A stretch of 64,000 nt of DNA, from positions 2,108,001 through 2,172,000 of the forward strand of contig NZ_JACIBU010000001.1 in assembly GCF_014195485.1 (NCBI RefSeq). The letters are read 5' to 3'. A model generated the notes under the pieces. The model was not told the DNA's origin, searched no databases, and saw only the letters and a list, made by a program, of their open reading frames with translations. Numbering within the stretch: position 1 is the stretch's first letter; every line of letters begins with the position of its first letter. This DNA is from Modestobacter versicolor. GTDB lineage: Bacteria > Actinomycetota > Actinomycetes > Mycobacteriales > Geodermatophilaceae. Shown here piece by piece: positions 1 through 8,600 of the stretch. The position numbers and the translations under genes are program-made.

Positions 1-709
1 GCACGACCCACGGGGCGCCGACGGCCAGCCGGGCGGCCTGGACCACCCAGCCCTGCCGGGTCTCCAGCTCGGCCCGGGCGCGGGCGTCCTCACGGAGGAA
101 GGCGGCCAGCGTCCGGAGCACCCGGCCGAGGTCGCTCCCGCCGACCTCGCGGGCCACCCGCAGCGTCTCCACGATGCGGTCGCCCACCGGGTCGGCGAGG
201 TCGTCCTTGAGCCGGTCGAGCGAGTCGCTGAACCGACCGCTGCTGCGGTGGTCGGCGGCGAAGCGGGCGAAGGCCGGGCGCAGCACCTCGGGCCCGCGGA
301 CGGCCAGGGCGGAGAGCCCCTCGGGCAGCGACAGCCCGGCGCGGATGGCGGAGGCGAGGTTGTCGACCACCTCCGGCCACACCTCGCGCAGGTCGGCCCG
401 GCGCTTGGCCGCCAGCCGGCGCACCAGCAGGTACGGGACCGCGGCGCCGAACACCCCGAAGACCAGGCTGATGGTCACCGTCTGCGTGGTCAGCAGCACC
501 AGCACCGTGGCGGCGAGCCCGAGGGCGACCTGCAGGGCGAGCAGCTGGGCGGAGTTGATCCCGGTGAGCCCGGCCGCGGCGAGCAGTTGCTGGCGGCGCC
601 CCGGCCGAGCGCCGGCCGCCCGGCGTGCCGGGGCCCGCGAGCCGCTGCGCCAGATGAGCAGCAGCCCGATGCCCAGCCCCAGACCGAGCACCCCGCCGGA
701 GAAGGTCAC
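1..709 (-). CDS. TadB-like type II secretion system F protein (partial)
   Basis: Inner-membrane assembly protein of a Tad/Flp pilus-type secretion machine, partner of the ATPase encoded just upstream. The visible 236 residues start at GTG 709, whose GTGA overlaps the TGA of the ATPase gene, a sign of translational coupling. An N-terminal hydrophobic segment (about residues 5-20) is followed by a basic stretch, two close hydrophobic segments (about 55-95), then the soluble T2SF domain with the run EVVDNLASAIRAGLSLPEGL typical of the family. The 3' end lies beyond base 1, so the C-terminal membrane segments are missing. The assignment rests on domain pattern and gene order; whether it builds a pilus or a secretion system cannot be told here. 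Confidence 0.85.
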   Translation of the reverse strand, partial: MTFSGGVLGLGLGIGLLLIWRSGSRAPARRAAGARPGRRQQLLAAAGLTGINSAQLLALQVALGLAATVLVLLTTQTVTISLVFGVFGAAVPYLLVRRLAAKRRADLREVWPEVVDNLASAIRAGLSLPEGLSALAVRGPEVLRPAFARFAADHRSSGRFSDSLDRLKDDLADPVGDRIVETLRVAREVGGSDLGRVLRTLAAFLREDARARAELETRQGWVVQAARLAVGAPWVV

Positions 710-1944
710 GACCGGTCGCCCAGGAGCGCCGCGAGGTCGAACCCGTGGGCGGCGTACCGGTCGGCGTGCGGCGGGTAGCCGTCGGCGCGCACCAGCCGGC
801 CGTCCCGGGTGGTGAAGACGTCGGCGGTCTCCACGACGCTGCCCTCGGTGCGCCCCGGCAGGGCGACCACCTCGCGCAGCCGGCGCTGGCCGCTCGGGTC
901 GGTGCCGACGTGCACCACCAGGTCGACGCTGGCCGCGACGGTGGGGACGACGAACGCGTGCCCGATGTTCTCCCCGGCCAGCAGCGGCAGGGTGCACATC
1001 TTCACCACGGCCTCCCGGGCGCTGTTGGCGTGCAGGGTGCACATGCCGGGCAGGCCGGAGTTCAGCGCGATCAGCAGGTCGAGGCACTCCTCCTGGCGCA
1101 CCTCGCCCACGACCAGCCGGGAAGGACGCATCCGCAGCGCCTCCTTGACCAGCCGGCGCAGCGGGATCTCCCCGGCGCCCTCGAGGTTGGGCTGGCGGGT
1201 CTGCATCGCCACGACGTCGGGCAGCGGCACCCGCAGCTCGAAGACCTCCTCGCAGGTGACCACGCGCTCGCGGGCCGGGATGGCCGAGCACAGGCAGTTG
1301 AGCAGCGTCGTCTTGCCGGCCTGCGTGCCCCCGGAGACCAGGATGTTGAGCCCCGCCGCGACCGAGGCCTCCAGGAAGCGGGCCACCTGTGAGGTGAGGG
1401 TGCCCAGCGCGACCAGCTCGTCCAGGCTGTGCGCCGAGAGCACGAACTTGCGGATGTTGACCGCCATGTGGCGCCGGGTGACGTCCGGGATGACGACGTG
1501 CAACCGCGACCCGTCGGGCAGCATCGCGTCGACGAAGGGCGTGGACATGTCGATGCGGCGACCCGACGAACGCAGCATCCGCTCGACCAGGTCGGCCAGC
1601 TGCCCGGCGCCCAGGATCGTCGTGGTCAGCTCGCTGCGACCCCGGCGGGCGACGAAGACCCGGCCCGGCTCGTTGACCCAGATCTCCTCGACCTCCGGGT
1701 CGTCCAGCCAGCGCTGCAACGGCCCGTACCCGGCGACCCGGTCCAGCACGTCGCGGACGACGCCGTCCGGGTCACCGATCGGCGGCAGCGCCGAGGACAG
1801 CGACCGCTCGGAGTAGTCGGCCACCACGTCGCGCACGAGCACCCGCACCGGCGTCGGGTCGGTGAACGGGTCGAGCCCGCGGCGGCGGATCAGCTCGCGG
1901 ACCTCGCCGTCGACGAGGTCCACAGCAGTGTTCCCAGCCGGCAC
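706..1944 (-). CDS. TadA/CpaF family secretion ATPase
   Basis: Hexameric P-loop ATPase (412 aa, usual CpaF length) that powers Tad/Flp pilus assembly at the inner membrane. Walker A is SGGTQAGKTTLLN in mid-protein, preceded by the N-terminal domain with ALPPIGDPDGVVRDVLDRV and the arginine-rich MLRSSGRRIDMSTPFVDAML region; the Walker B/His box region includes VVGEVRQEECLDLLIALNSG. Note VVGEVRQEE where many CpaF proteins have VVGEVRGGE. The GTG start at 1944 gives MPAGNTAV; a second in-frame GTG seven codons on is possible. The upstream 60 bp is a diverged duplicate of the leader of the next gene upstream (2504-2562). Overlaps TadB by GTGA. Confidence 0.92.
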   Translation of the reverse strand: MPAGNTAVDLVDGEVRELIRRRGLDPFTDPTPVRVLVRDVVADYSERSLSSALPPIGDPDGVVRDVLDRVAGYGPLQRWLDDPEVEEIWVNEPGRVFVARRGRSELTTTILGAGQLADLVERMLRSSGRRIDMSTPFVDAMLPDGSRLHVVIPDVTRRHMAVNIRKFVLSAHSLDELVALGTLTSQVARFLEASVAAGLNILVSGGTQAGKTTLLNCLCSAIPARERVVTCEEVFELRVPLPDVVAMQTRQPNLEGAGEIPLRRLVKEALRMRPSRLVVGEVRQEECLDLLIALNSGLPGMCTLHANSAREAVVKMCTLPLLAGENIGHAFVVPTVAASVDLVVHVGTDPSGQRRLREVVALPGRTEGSVVETADVFTTRDGRLVRADGYPPHADRYAAHGFDLAALLGDRS

Positions 1945-1992
1945 GACACCCCCGTTGAGCAGCCACTTGGTCGTCTGAGTCCAGTGACTGTA
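1933..1992 (-). repeat. Duplicated leader block, copy A (upstream of TadA-like ATPase)
   Basis: On the minus strand this block runs from TACAGTCAC (1992-1984) to GGGGGTGTC, GTG start and CCGGCTGGG. It aligns to 2504-2562 with one single-base length difference: both ends are nearly identical and the middle is diverged. It includes the start codon and first codons (MPAG) of both genes, so it probably carries a shared promoter or translation-initiation element. Function is inferred. Confidence 0.6.
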
Positions 1993-2083
1993 AGGGGACG
2001 GACCCGTTCCGCGCCGAGGCCCTGTGGACGAACTGTGACCGTCGACGGGGCAGGTTCACCCGATCAGGTGACGGCGCCGCCGA

Positions 2084-2515
2084 TCACGGGCGCTCACCCC
2101 AACGCTCGGTGAGGTCGTCGACCGTCTGCTGGTCCTGCAGGTCGTAGTCCTGGCTGGTCCCCGACCCCGACACCGGGACGACGGTCACCTTCATCGTCAG
2201 CAGCGGGTCCACCTCGCACAGCCACGCTGCCTCCTCGACCTCGGGGAAGGTCGTCTCGACCTGCGCCGCCTCCGCCACCTCGACGTTGACCCGCAGGTGC
2301 GCCTGCTCGGTCAGGTCGTCCTGGTAGCCGACGAAGGCGGTGGTGACGCCCGGCATACCCGCCAGCTCGTCCTGCAGATCGGCGGCGGCCTGCTCGCTCG
2401 CCTCGAGGGTGTCGCTGTCCCCAGCGGCACCGAACGACGCACACCCGGTGAGGGCCAGCGTCGCCGCCGCGATGAGGGCTGCACCGCCGGCCGTCCACGC
2501 ACGCCCAGCCGGCAC
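2084..2515 (-). CDS. Putative lipoprotein, 143 aa
   Basis: Predicted secreted lipoprotein: a short N-terminus (MPAGRAW) is followed by a hydrophobic run and the lipobox LTGC near residue 25, then an acidic, Glu/Asp-rich soluble domain of about 115 residues with no motif I recognise. It sits on the same strand as and 139 bp upstream of the TadA-like gene and shares with it a duplicated leader and the same first four residues, MPAG. It may belong to the Tad locus or simply share its regulation. Start is GTG 2515. Confidence 0.7.
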   Translation of the reverse strand: MPAGRAWTAGGAALIAAATLALTGCASFGAAGDSDTLEASEQAAADLQDELAGMPGVTTAFVGYQDDLTEQAHLRVNVEVAEAAQVETTFPEVEEAAWLCEVDPLLTMKVTVVPVSGSGTSQDYDLQDQQTVDDLTERWGERP

Positions 2516-2562
2516 GACACCCCCGTCGATCAGCCCGTCGGTCTCCCGGTCCGGTGACTGTA
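2504..2562 (-). repeat. Duplicated leader block, copy B (upstream of 143-aa lipoprotein)
   Basis: Counterpart of 1933-1992. It has the same order: TACAGTCAC (2562-2554), a diverged ~29-nt middle, GGGGGTGTC, GTG start (2515), then CCGGCTGGG. The conserved ends and near-constant spacing suggest retention for initiation or regulation. Confidence 0.6.
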
Positions 2563-2571
2563 GGAGCGCGG

Positions 2572-3384
2572 TCAGGCGAGCGCCTCACCGGTGGTCTCGT
2601 CGATGACCTCGCCCTCGTAGTCCAGCGACCAGTTGACGATCCACCACGGCTGCGCGTTGCCCGCCGGAGCCGGCCAGAGGTCGTAGCTGAGGTGCCGGGT
2701 CATCGTCGCGGTCAGCGGTGTGCCGCCGCTGATCATCCGCATCGTCGCCGTGTGGGCGAACGCGATCCGCAGTCCGTCGGTGCCCTCGATGTCGATCGTG
2801 GTCACGGTCGGGTCGGTGAGCGACTGCGCGGTCACGAACTCGCCGTCCGGGCGGTACTCCAGCACGCCCTGGTCCTCCGCGCTCACGGTCAGGTCAAAGA
2901 GGACCTGCGCCAGTACGTCGAAGCACGCCTGCGCGTCGTCGTCGTCGCACGCCTCGGCTCGGTCGCGGATGTAGCCCGCCTGCGCCTCGTAGTACCGGCC
3001 GGCCAGCACGGCGTCGAGATCGGAGACCTCGTTGTCGCCGTCGTGCAGGGTCCACTCGGGATCGAGGGCCAGCACGGTCGCCAGCTCGACCACCTCCCGG
3101 TACGCCGACTCGACGCCGTCCTGACCGAAGAGGCGGACGGAGCTCTCGTCGGTCGGCGTCGGCGCGACCGATGCGGCGGCGACCGTCGGGGGCACCGGCG
3201 CCGGCTGGGTGGTCTCGTCGGCCACCTCCGCTGCGGTGGGGGCGCCGGCAGCGGCGGAGGCCTGTGGCTCGCTTCCCCCGCAGGCGGCCACGCCGAGGGT
3301 CACCCCGACGGTGGTGGCAGCTGCCAGGACGCGGCGCGGAAGGGAACGAGAGGCCGGCCGACGGCCCGCGGCGGAGATGATCAC
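2572..3384 (-). CDS. Putative lipoprotein, about 270 aa
   Basis: Predicted lipoprotein of unknown function. From GTG 3384 the protein starts MIISAAGRRP, with an arginine-rich n-region, a hydrophobic core and the lipobox-like GVAACGG near residue 35, then an Ala/Pro/Thr-rich linker and a folded domain that ends in WWIVNWSLDYEG. The frame stays open upstream to ATG 3525, which would overlap the divergent gene; the signal peptide favours the shorter form. The C-terminal pattern (a long N-terminal linker and a small alpha+beta domain) resembles actinobacterial NTF2-like lipoproteins, but I do not see a diagnostic motif. It precedes the 143-aa lipoprotein by 56 bp. Confidence 0.65.
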   Translation of the reverse strand: MIISAAGRRPASRSLPRRVLAAATTVGVTLGVAACGGSEPQASAAAGAPTAAEVADETTQPAPVPPTVAAASVAPTPTDESSVRLFGQDGVESAYREVVELATVLALDPEWTLHDGDNEVSDLDAVLAGRYYEAQAGYIRDRAEACDDDDAQACFDVLAQVLFDLTVSAEDQGVLEYRPDGEFVTAQSLTDPTVTTIDIEGTDGLRIAFAHTATMRMISGGTPLTATMTRHLSYDLWPAPAGNAQPWWIVNWSLDYEGEVIDETTGEALA

Positions 3385-3523
3385 CTCGAGGAGATCGTCA
3401 CCGTGCCGAGTTCCTGCACCGCTCGGGAGGGTGAATTCCGGCCCGAACCGGCCCGCATCCCAGCGGCAGTCGACCGAGGCCACGATCCCCGCCGGATCGG
3501 CCCGCTCGGTGTCATGGTGGTCC

Positions 3524-5098
3524 ATGACCTGGGCCACCCGTGCCGCGGCAGCCGGGATCTCCGCGCTCGCCGGCGTCGCCGTCCGCGACCTGCTGCAGCG
3601 CGAGCACACCCTGCTGCGCAACTTCCCGGTCGTCGGCCGGGCCCGCTACCTGCTGGAGTCCGTCGGCCCCGAGCTGCGGCAGTACCTGGTGGCCGGCAAC
3701 AACGAGGAGCGGCCGTTCACCCGCGACCAGCGGCGCTGGGTGTACGCCTCGGCGAAGAAGCAGAACAACTACTTCGGCTTCGGCACCGACAACGACCTCG
3801 AGTTCACCGCCGGCTACCCGGTCATCAACCACCGCACCTTCGGCCGCGCCGTCCCGACCACCACCGCGCAGGCCGGCCACGAGACACCGCTGCCCAGCGC
3901 CAAGGTGCTCGGCGCCGCCCGCGGCCGCACCTCCGCCTTCCGCCCGCCGTCGGTGGTCAACATCTCGGCGATGAGCTTCGGCTCGCTGTCCGGCAACGCG
4001 ATCGAGGCCCTGAACCGCGGCGCCGCGCTGGCTGGCTGCCTGCAGAACACCGGCGAGGGCGGTCTGTCCGCGCACCACCGGCACGGCGGTGAACTGGTCT
4101 TCCAGCTCGGGACGGCGTACTTCGGCTGCCGCGACGAGCACGGCCGCTTCGACCTCGCCCGGCTGAAAGACCTGGTCGCCTCCGCACCCGTGCGCGCCCT
4201 GGAGGTCAAGCTCAGCCAGGGCGCGAAGCCCGGCCTGGGCGGGGTGCTGCCGGCGGCCAAGGTCTCCGCCGAGATCGCCGCCGCCCGCGGGGTGCCCGAG
4301 GGCGTCGACTGCATCAGCCCGTCCCGGCACGCGGAGTTCTCCGACCCCGACAGCCTGCTGGACTGGGTCGAGCTGCTGGCCACCGAGACCGGGCTGCCGG
4401 TGGGGATCAAGTCCGCCGTCGGCGACATGGGGTTCTGGCACGAGCTCACCGAGCTGATGGCCACCACCGGCCGGGGCGTCGACTTCGTGACCATCGACGG
4501 CGGCGAGGGCGGCACCGGCGCGGCGCCGCTGATCTTCACCGACTCGGTCTCGCTGCCCTTCCAGCTCGGCTTCGCCCGGGTCTACTCCACCTTCGCCCGG
4601 GCCGGGCTGCACGAGCAGGTCACCTTCATCGGCGGCGGCAAGCTGGGCCTGCCCGACAACGCGATCGTCGCCTTCGCCCTCGGCTGCGACCTGGTCAACG
4701 TCGCCCGCGAGGCGATGCTGGCCATCGGCTGCATCCAGGCGCAGAAGTGCCACGCCGACACCTGCCCCACCGGCGTCGCCACCCAGAACCCGTGGCTCGC
4801 CCACGGCCTGGACCCGGCGCTGAAGTCGGTGCGGGCGGCCACCTACGTGCAGACGCTGCGCCGCGACCTGCGCAAGGTCGCCGAGGCCTGCGGGGTGGAG
4901 CACCCCGGGCTGATCGACAGCGGGGCGGTGGAGATCCTCACCGGCCGCACCGCGTCGCGCCCGCTGCACGAGGTCTACGGCTACGAGCCGGGCTGGGGGC
5001 TGCCGTCGGCCGCCGACCGCGAGCGGGTCGTGCAGCTGATGAGCGAGGCACCGCAGGGCGGCAGCGCACCGCCGTCCCCCACCGCGGTCGACGGCTGA
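3524..5098 (+). CDS. FMN-binding glutamate synthase family protein
   Basis: 524-residue homologue of the central FMN/Fe-S part of glutamate synthase (GltB) without the glutaminase domain. Visible family features are the phosphate/FMN region with SFGSLSGNAIEALNRGA, NTGEGGLS, GAKPGLGG, the segment TIDGGEGGTGAAPL, and a C-x5-C-x4-C cluster motif in CIQAQKCHADTCPTGVATQ, the expected [3Fe-4S] ligands. Stand-alone proteins of this type are oxidoreductases of uncertain substrate. The start is set at ATG 3524; GTG 3509 in the same frame is an alternative. A divergent lipoprotein starts 140 bp away. Confidence 0.9.
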   Translation: MTWATRAAAAGISALAGVAVRDLLQREHTLLRNFPVVGRARYLLESVGPELRQYLVAGNNEERPFTRDQRRWVYASAKKQNNYFGFGTDNDLEFTAGYPVINHRTFGRAVPTTTAQAGHETPLPSAKVLGAARGRTSAFRPPSVVNISAMSFGSLSGNAIEALNRGAALAGCLQNTGEGGLSAHHRHGGELVFQLGTAYFGCRDEHGRFDLARLKDLVASAPVRALEVKLSQGAKPGLGGVLPAAKVSAEIAAARGVPEGVDCISPSRHAEFSDPDSLLDWVELLATETGLPVGIKSAVGDMGFWHELTELMATTGRGVDFVTIDGGEGGTGAAPLIFTDSVSLPFQLGFARVYSTFARAGLHEQVTFIGGGKLGLPDNAIVAFALGCDLVNVAREAMLAIGCIQAQKCHADTCPTGVATQNPWLAHGLDPALKSVRAATYVQTLRRDLRKVAEACGVEHPGLIDSGAVEILTGRTASRPLHEVYGYEPGWGLPSAADRERVVQLMSEAPQGGSAPPSPTAVDG

Positions 5099-5122
5099 CC
5101 ACGGCAGGGGACGGCGGGGCGG

Positions 5123-7264
5123 TCAGCCGACGAGGGCGTCGTCCCGGGCGCGGTCCTCCACCGGCATCTCCACGGTCAGGTGCGGCAGCGCCCGGTCCAG
5201 CCGGCGCGGCAGCCACCAGTTCGCCGTCCCGAGCAGCTCCATCGTTGCGGGCACCAGCACCAGCCGGACGAGCGTCGCGTCGATCAGCACCGCGACCGCC
5301 AGGCCGAACCCGAACAGCTGCAGCTCGCGGGCCGAGCCGAACACGAAGCTGCCGAAGACGCAGATCATGATCGCCGCGGCGGCGGTGATCACCCGCGCCG
5401 TCCGGGCCAGGCCGAGGGTCACCGCACCGGCGTTGTCGCCCGTCCGGTCGTACTCCTCGCGGATCCGGGAGAGCAGGAAGACCTCGTAGTCCATCGACAG
5501 CCCGAACACGATGGCGATCAGCATCATCGGCACCCAGGCCTCCACCGGCGCCTCGCCCTCGATGCCCAGCAGGTCCGCGCCCCAGCCCCACTGGAACACG
5601 GCGACGACCGCACCGAACGCCGCGCCCAGCGACAGCAGGTTCACCACCACCGCCTTGAGCGCCACCAGCAGGCCGCGGAACACCAGCACCAGCAGCACGA
5701 ACGACAGCCCCAGCACGACGGCGAGGAACACCGGCAGCCGGTCGCCGGTGTAGTCGGCGAAGTCGACCGCCGCGGCCTGGGCGCCGCCGATCACCACCTC
5801 GGCGTCGCCGGCCGTCGCCGGGACGACGTCGTCGCGGAGCCGGTGCACCAGGTCGGTGGTCGCCTCGTCGCGGGGTGCCGACGAGGGCAGCAGCTGCAGC
5901 AGCGCCGTCCCGCCGTCCTCGGAGACCACCGGTGGGCTGACCGAGGCGACGCCGCGGTCCTCGCCGACCGCGTCGGCCAGGTCGGTCGCCACCAGCTCCG
6001 CGTCGGGTGCGGAGACGGCGACCACCATCGGGGCGTTCACGCCTGCGCCGAACCCCTCGCCGAGCAGGTCGTAGGCGCGGCGGGCGGTGTTGTCGGTGCT
6101 CAGCGTGCCGGCGTCGCTGAAGCCCAGCCGCAGGTCGGCGACCGGGAGCGCGAGGAGCACGAGCGCGGCCAGCGAGCCCAGCACCCAGACGACCGGACGC
6201 CGCTGCACCGCCCGCGCCCAGCGGGCCGCCGCCGTTCCCTCGGTGCCGCCCCGGCGGCCGCGGACCTTGGCCAGCCGCGGGCCGGCGAAGCCGAGCAGCG
6301 CCGGCAGCAGGGTGACCGCGGCCAGCATGGTCACCAGCACCGCGGCGGCGATGCCGATCGCGACGCCGGTGATCAGCGTGAGCCCCATGAACACCAGGCC
6401 GAGCGAGGCGATGACGACGGTGACGCCCGCGAAGAGCACCGACCGGCCGGCGGTGCGCTGGGCCAGCACCACCGCGTCGACCACCGGCAGCCCGTCGTGC
6501 AGCGCCTCGCGGTACCGGGTCACCAGCAGCAGCGAGTAGTCGATGCCCACGCCGATCGCGATCATCCCGGCGGCGGCGCCGGCGAAGCTGGGCACGTCGA
6601 TGACGTGGGCGGCCAGCTCGATGGCGGCGACCCCGCAGAGCGCGCCGAGGACGCCGACCACCAGCGGCAGCGCCATCGCGAGCAGCGAGCCGAACGCGAC
6701 GAACAGGATGAGCGCGGCGGCGATCACGCCGATCACCTCGGCGGGCGGCCCACCGGCGGCGTCCTCGTCGAGCACCAGCCCGCCGATCTCGACGTCCAGC
6801 CCGGGCACGTCGACGTCCGCGCGCAGGGCGTCCATCGTGTCGCTGACCTCGGCCAGCTCCTCCACCGTGCGCTGGGGCAGGTCGACCTGCAGGTAGGCGA
6901 TCGTGCCGTCGGGCGACACCTGCCGCGCCCCGGCCGGGTCGAACGGGCTCACCACCTCCGCGCCGGGCACCTGGTCGGTGATGTCGGCGGCCAGGTCGTC
7001 GGCGGCGGCCCGGACCGCCGGGTCGTCGACGCCGTCGGGGCGGTGCAGCACCACCTGGGCCTGGTAGCCGGAGCGAGCCTCGAAGCCGGCGTCGGCGAGC
7101 AGGTCGGCAGCCCGGGTGCTCTCCGACCCGGGCAGGGTGAAGTCGTCGCTGGTCGGGCCGGCGAACGCGCCGGCGAGCACCGACAGCGCGACGACGGAGA
7201 CCAGCCACAGTGCGACGACGAGGCGCCGCGAGCGGACGCAGGAGCGGGCGAGGGACTCGAGCAC
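5123..7264 (-). CDS. MMPL family (RND-type) transporter
   Basis: Inner-membrane, proton-driven exporter of the MmpL family, 713 aa, about 12 membrane segments in two repeats. Each repeat shows the expected layout of one helix, a large extracytoplasmic domain and five helices. The paired Asp-Tyr of the proton relay are visible in GIGVDYSLLLVTRYREAL (Asp242-Tyr243) and FGLSMDYEVFLLSRIREEY. Start GTG 7264 has an AGGAG Shine-Dalgarno, and a TAGCGT -10-like box lies at 7306-7301. A histidine kinase/response regulator pair is divergent across 169 bp, suggesting that it controls this pump. The substrate (lipid or drug) cannot be inferred. Confidence 0.92.
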   Translation of the reverse strand: MLESLARSCVRSRRLVVALWLVSVVALSVLAGAFAGPTSDDFTLPGSESTRAADLLADAGFEARSGYQAQVVLHRPDGVDDPAVRAAADDLAADITDQVPGAEVVSPFDPAGARQVSPDGTIAYLQVDLPQRTVEELAEVSDTMDALRADVDVPGLDVEIGGLVLDEDAAGGPPAEVIGVIAAALILFVAFGSLLAMALPLVVGVLGALCGVAAIELAAHVIDVPSFAGAAAGMIAIGVGIDYSLLLVTRYREALHDGLPVVDAVVLAQRTAGRSVLFAGVTVVIASLGLVFMGLTLITGVAIGIAAAVLVTMLAAVTLLPALLGFAGPRLAKVRGRRGGTEGTAAARWARAVQRRPVVWVLGSLAALVLLALPVADLRLGFSDAGTLSTDNTARRAYDLLGEGFGAGVNAPMVVAVSAPDAELVATDLADAVGEDRGVASVSPPVVSEDGGTALLQLLPSSAPRDEATTDLVHRLRDDVVPATAGDAEVVIGGAQAAAVDFADYTGDRLPVFLAVVLGLSFVLLVLVFRGLLVALKAVVVNLLSLGAAFGAVVAVFQWGWGADLLGIEGEAPVEAWVPMMLIAIVFGLSMDYEVFLLSRIREEYDRTGDNAGAVTLGLARTARVITAAAAIMICVFGSFVFGSARELQLFGFGLAVAVLIDATLVRLVLVPATMELLGTANWWLPRRLDRALPHLTVEMPVEDRARDDALVG

Positions 7265-7421
7265 GACGATCTCCTGACGACGGCCGGACGGACGCGGCGA
7301 ACGCTAGGAACGCCGCGGCCGGACGTCGTCCGCCCGGGAACTCGACCGCGCTGCGCTCGTGGACGTACGGCGGGGCGCGGGATACGTCGCAGCGCGGACG
7401 CACAGGGCCCGGGAACTCCCC

Positions 7422-7434
7422 TAGCCTCCCGGCA
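7422..7434 (+). promoter_or_regulatory. Leaderless-type -10 box of the histidine kinase gene
   Basis: TAGCCT (7422-7427) lies 6 nt before ATG 7434 and no Shine-Dalgarno is present, so transcription probably starts at the initiation codon. No good -35 is visible. Confidence 0.5.
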
Positions 7435-8600
7435 TGACCTGGCGCCCGGGGCGTGTCGACGTCGCGCTGGTGCTCGCCTCGGTGCTGCCGGCCTGGGCCG
7501 CGCTGGCCGGCCACCTGGAACCCGAGGCGCGCCCCAACGACCTGCTCGCCTTCGCCCTCGTCGCCGTCGTCAGTCTGCCGATGCTGTTCGCGCGGCGGGC
7601 GCCGGTGCCGGTGCTGCTGCTGTGCATCGCCCTCATCTACGGCTACTACTGGACCGGCTACTCCGCGGTGGGCCTGGTGCTCCCGCTGGCACCGGCGTTC
7701 TTCACCGTCGCCCAGGCCGGGCGGGTCCGGCTGGCCGCGTGGATCGGCGGCACCGGGCTGGTCCTGTCGACGGTGTTCCGGCTGATGAGCGACCACCAGA
7801 ACGAGAAGGCCGGGCTGGTGCTGGGCTACGACGGCGCCATCTCCCTGGCACTGCTGGCCGCCGTGCTCGCCCTCGGCGACGCGGTCCGCTCCCGCCGCGG
7901 CTGGCAGGCCGAGCTCGACCAGCGGCTGCAGCTCGCCGCGCAGGAGCGGGAGGCCGAGGCCCAGCGCCGGGTGGCCGACGAGCGGGTGCGGATCGCCCGC
8001 GACGTGCACGACCTGCTGGGCCACGCCGTCGCGATCGTGACCCTGCACGCCGCGGTGGCCGCCGAGTCGCTGGACGACGACCCCGAGGTCACCCGCCGCT
8101 CGCTGGAGACCATCCGCACGGTGAGCCGGGAGGTGCTGCACGACCTCGGCGGCACCGTGGGGCTGCTGCGCGGTGACGCCGCCACGAGCGTCGAGCCGGC
8201 CGCCGGGCTGGCCGACGTCGCCGAGCTGGTCGCAGGAGCGGCGTCCACCGGGCTCGACGTCCGGCTGGCGGTGCGCGGCGAGGAACGTCCGCTGCCCAGC
8301 GCGGTGGGGGCGACCGTGCACCGGCTGGTGCAGGAGTCGCTGACCAACGTGCTGCGGCACGCGCGGGCCCGGTCGGCGACGGTGACCCTCGAGCACGGGC
8401 CGGCCGACCTCACCGTCACGGTCACCGACGACGGCTGCGGCGACCACGGCACCGGCGGCCCGGGCCACGGGCTGCAGGGCATGCAGGAGCGGGTGGCACT
8501 GCTGGGCGGCCGGATGTCGGCGGGCAACCGGGACGGCGGCGGCTTCGCGGTCACCGCGGTGCTGCCGGTGACCCCCGAGCGGGTCGGTGCTCCGGCGTGA
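7434..8600 (+). CDS. Two-component sensor histidine kinase (NarL/HisKA_3 class)
   Basis: 388-residue membrane histidine kinase. Four or five hydrophobic segments fill residues 10-150, followed by a coiled-coil-like linker and the HisKA_3 dimerisation helix with RIARDVHDLLGHAV, phospho-acceptor His192. The ATP-binding domain follows, with VQESLTNVLRHARA (N box) and DDGCGDHGTGGPGHGLQGM (G boxes). No periplasmic sensor domain is evident, so it may sense the membrane itself. GTGA overlap couples it to the response regulator downstream. It is divergent from the MmpL-type pump gene, its likely target. Confidence 0.93.
   Translation: MTWRPGRVDVALVLASVLPAWAALAGHLEPEARPNDLLAFALVAVVSLPMLFARRAPVPVLLLCIALIYGYYWTGYSAVGLVLPLAPAFFTVAQAGRVRLAAWIGGTGLVLSTVFRLMSDHQNEKAGLVLGYDGAISLALLAAVLALGDAVRSRRGWQAELDQRLQLAAQEREAEAQRRVADERVRIARDVHDLLGHAVAIVTLHAAVAAESLDDDPEVTRRSLETIRTVSREVLHDLGGTVGLLRGDAATSVEPAAGLADVAELVAGAASTGLDVRLAVRGEERPLPSAVGATVHRLVQESLTNVLRHARARSATVTLEHGPADLTVTVTDDGCGDHGTGGPGHGLQGMQERVALLGGRMSAGNRDGGGFAVTAVLPVTPERVGAPA

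Noticed and set aside
2554-4092. 512-codon plus-strand frame over the lipoprotein region
   Set aside because: Antisense to the lipoprotein gene and out of frame with the glutamate-synthase-like gene; Arg/His/Gly-rich with no domain.
4938-8468. 1176-codon open frame on the minus strand
   Set aside because: Shadow of the MmpL gene and the divergent kinase gene: the translation is low-complexity Arg/Gly/Pro-rich with no motif, while both real genes show conserved domains in other frames.
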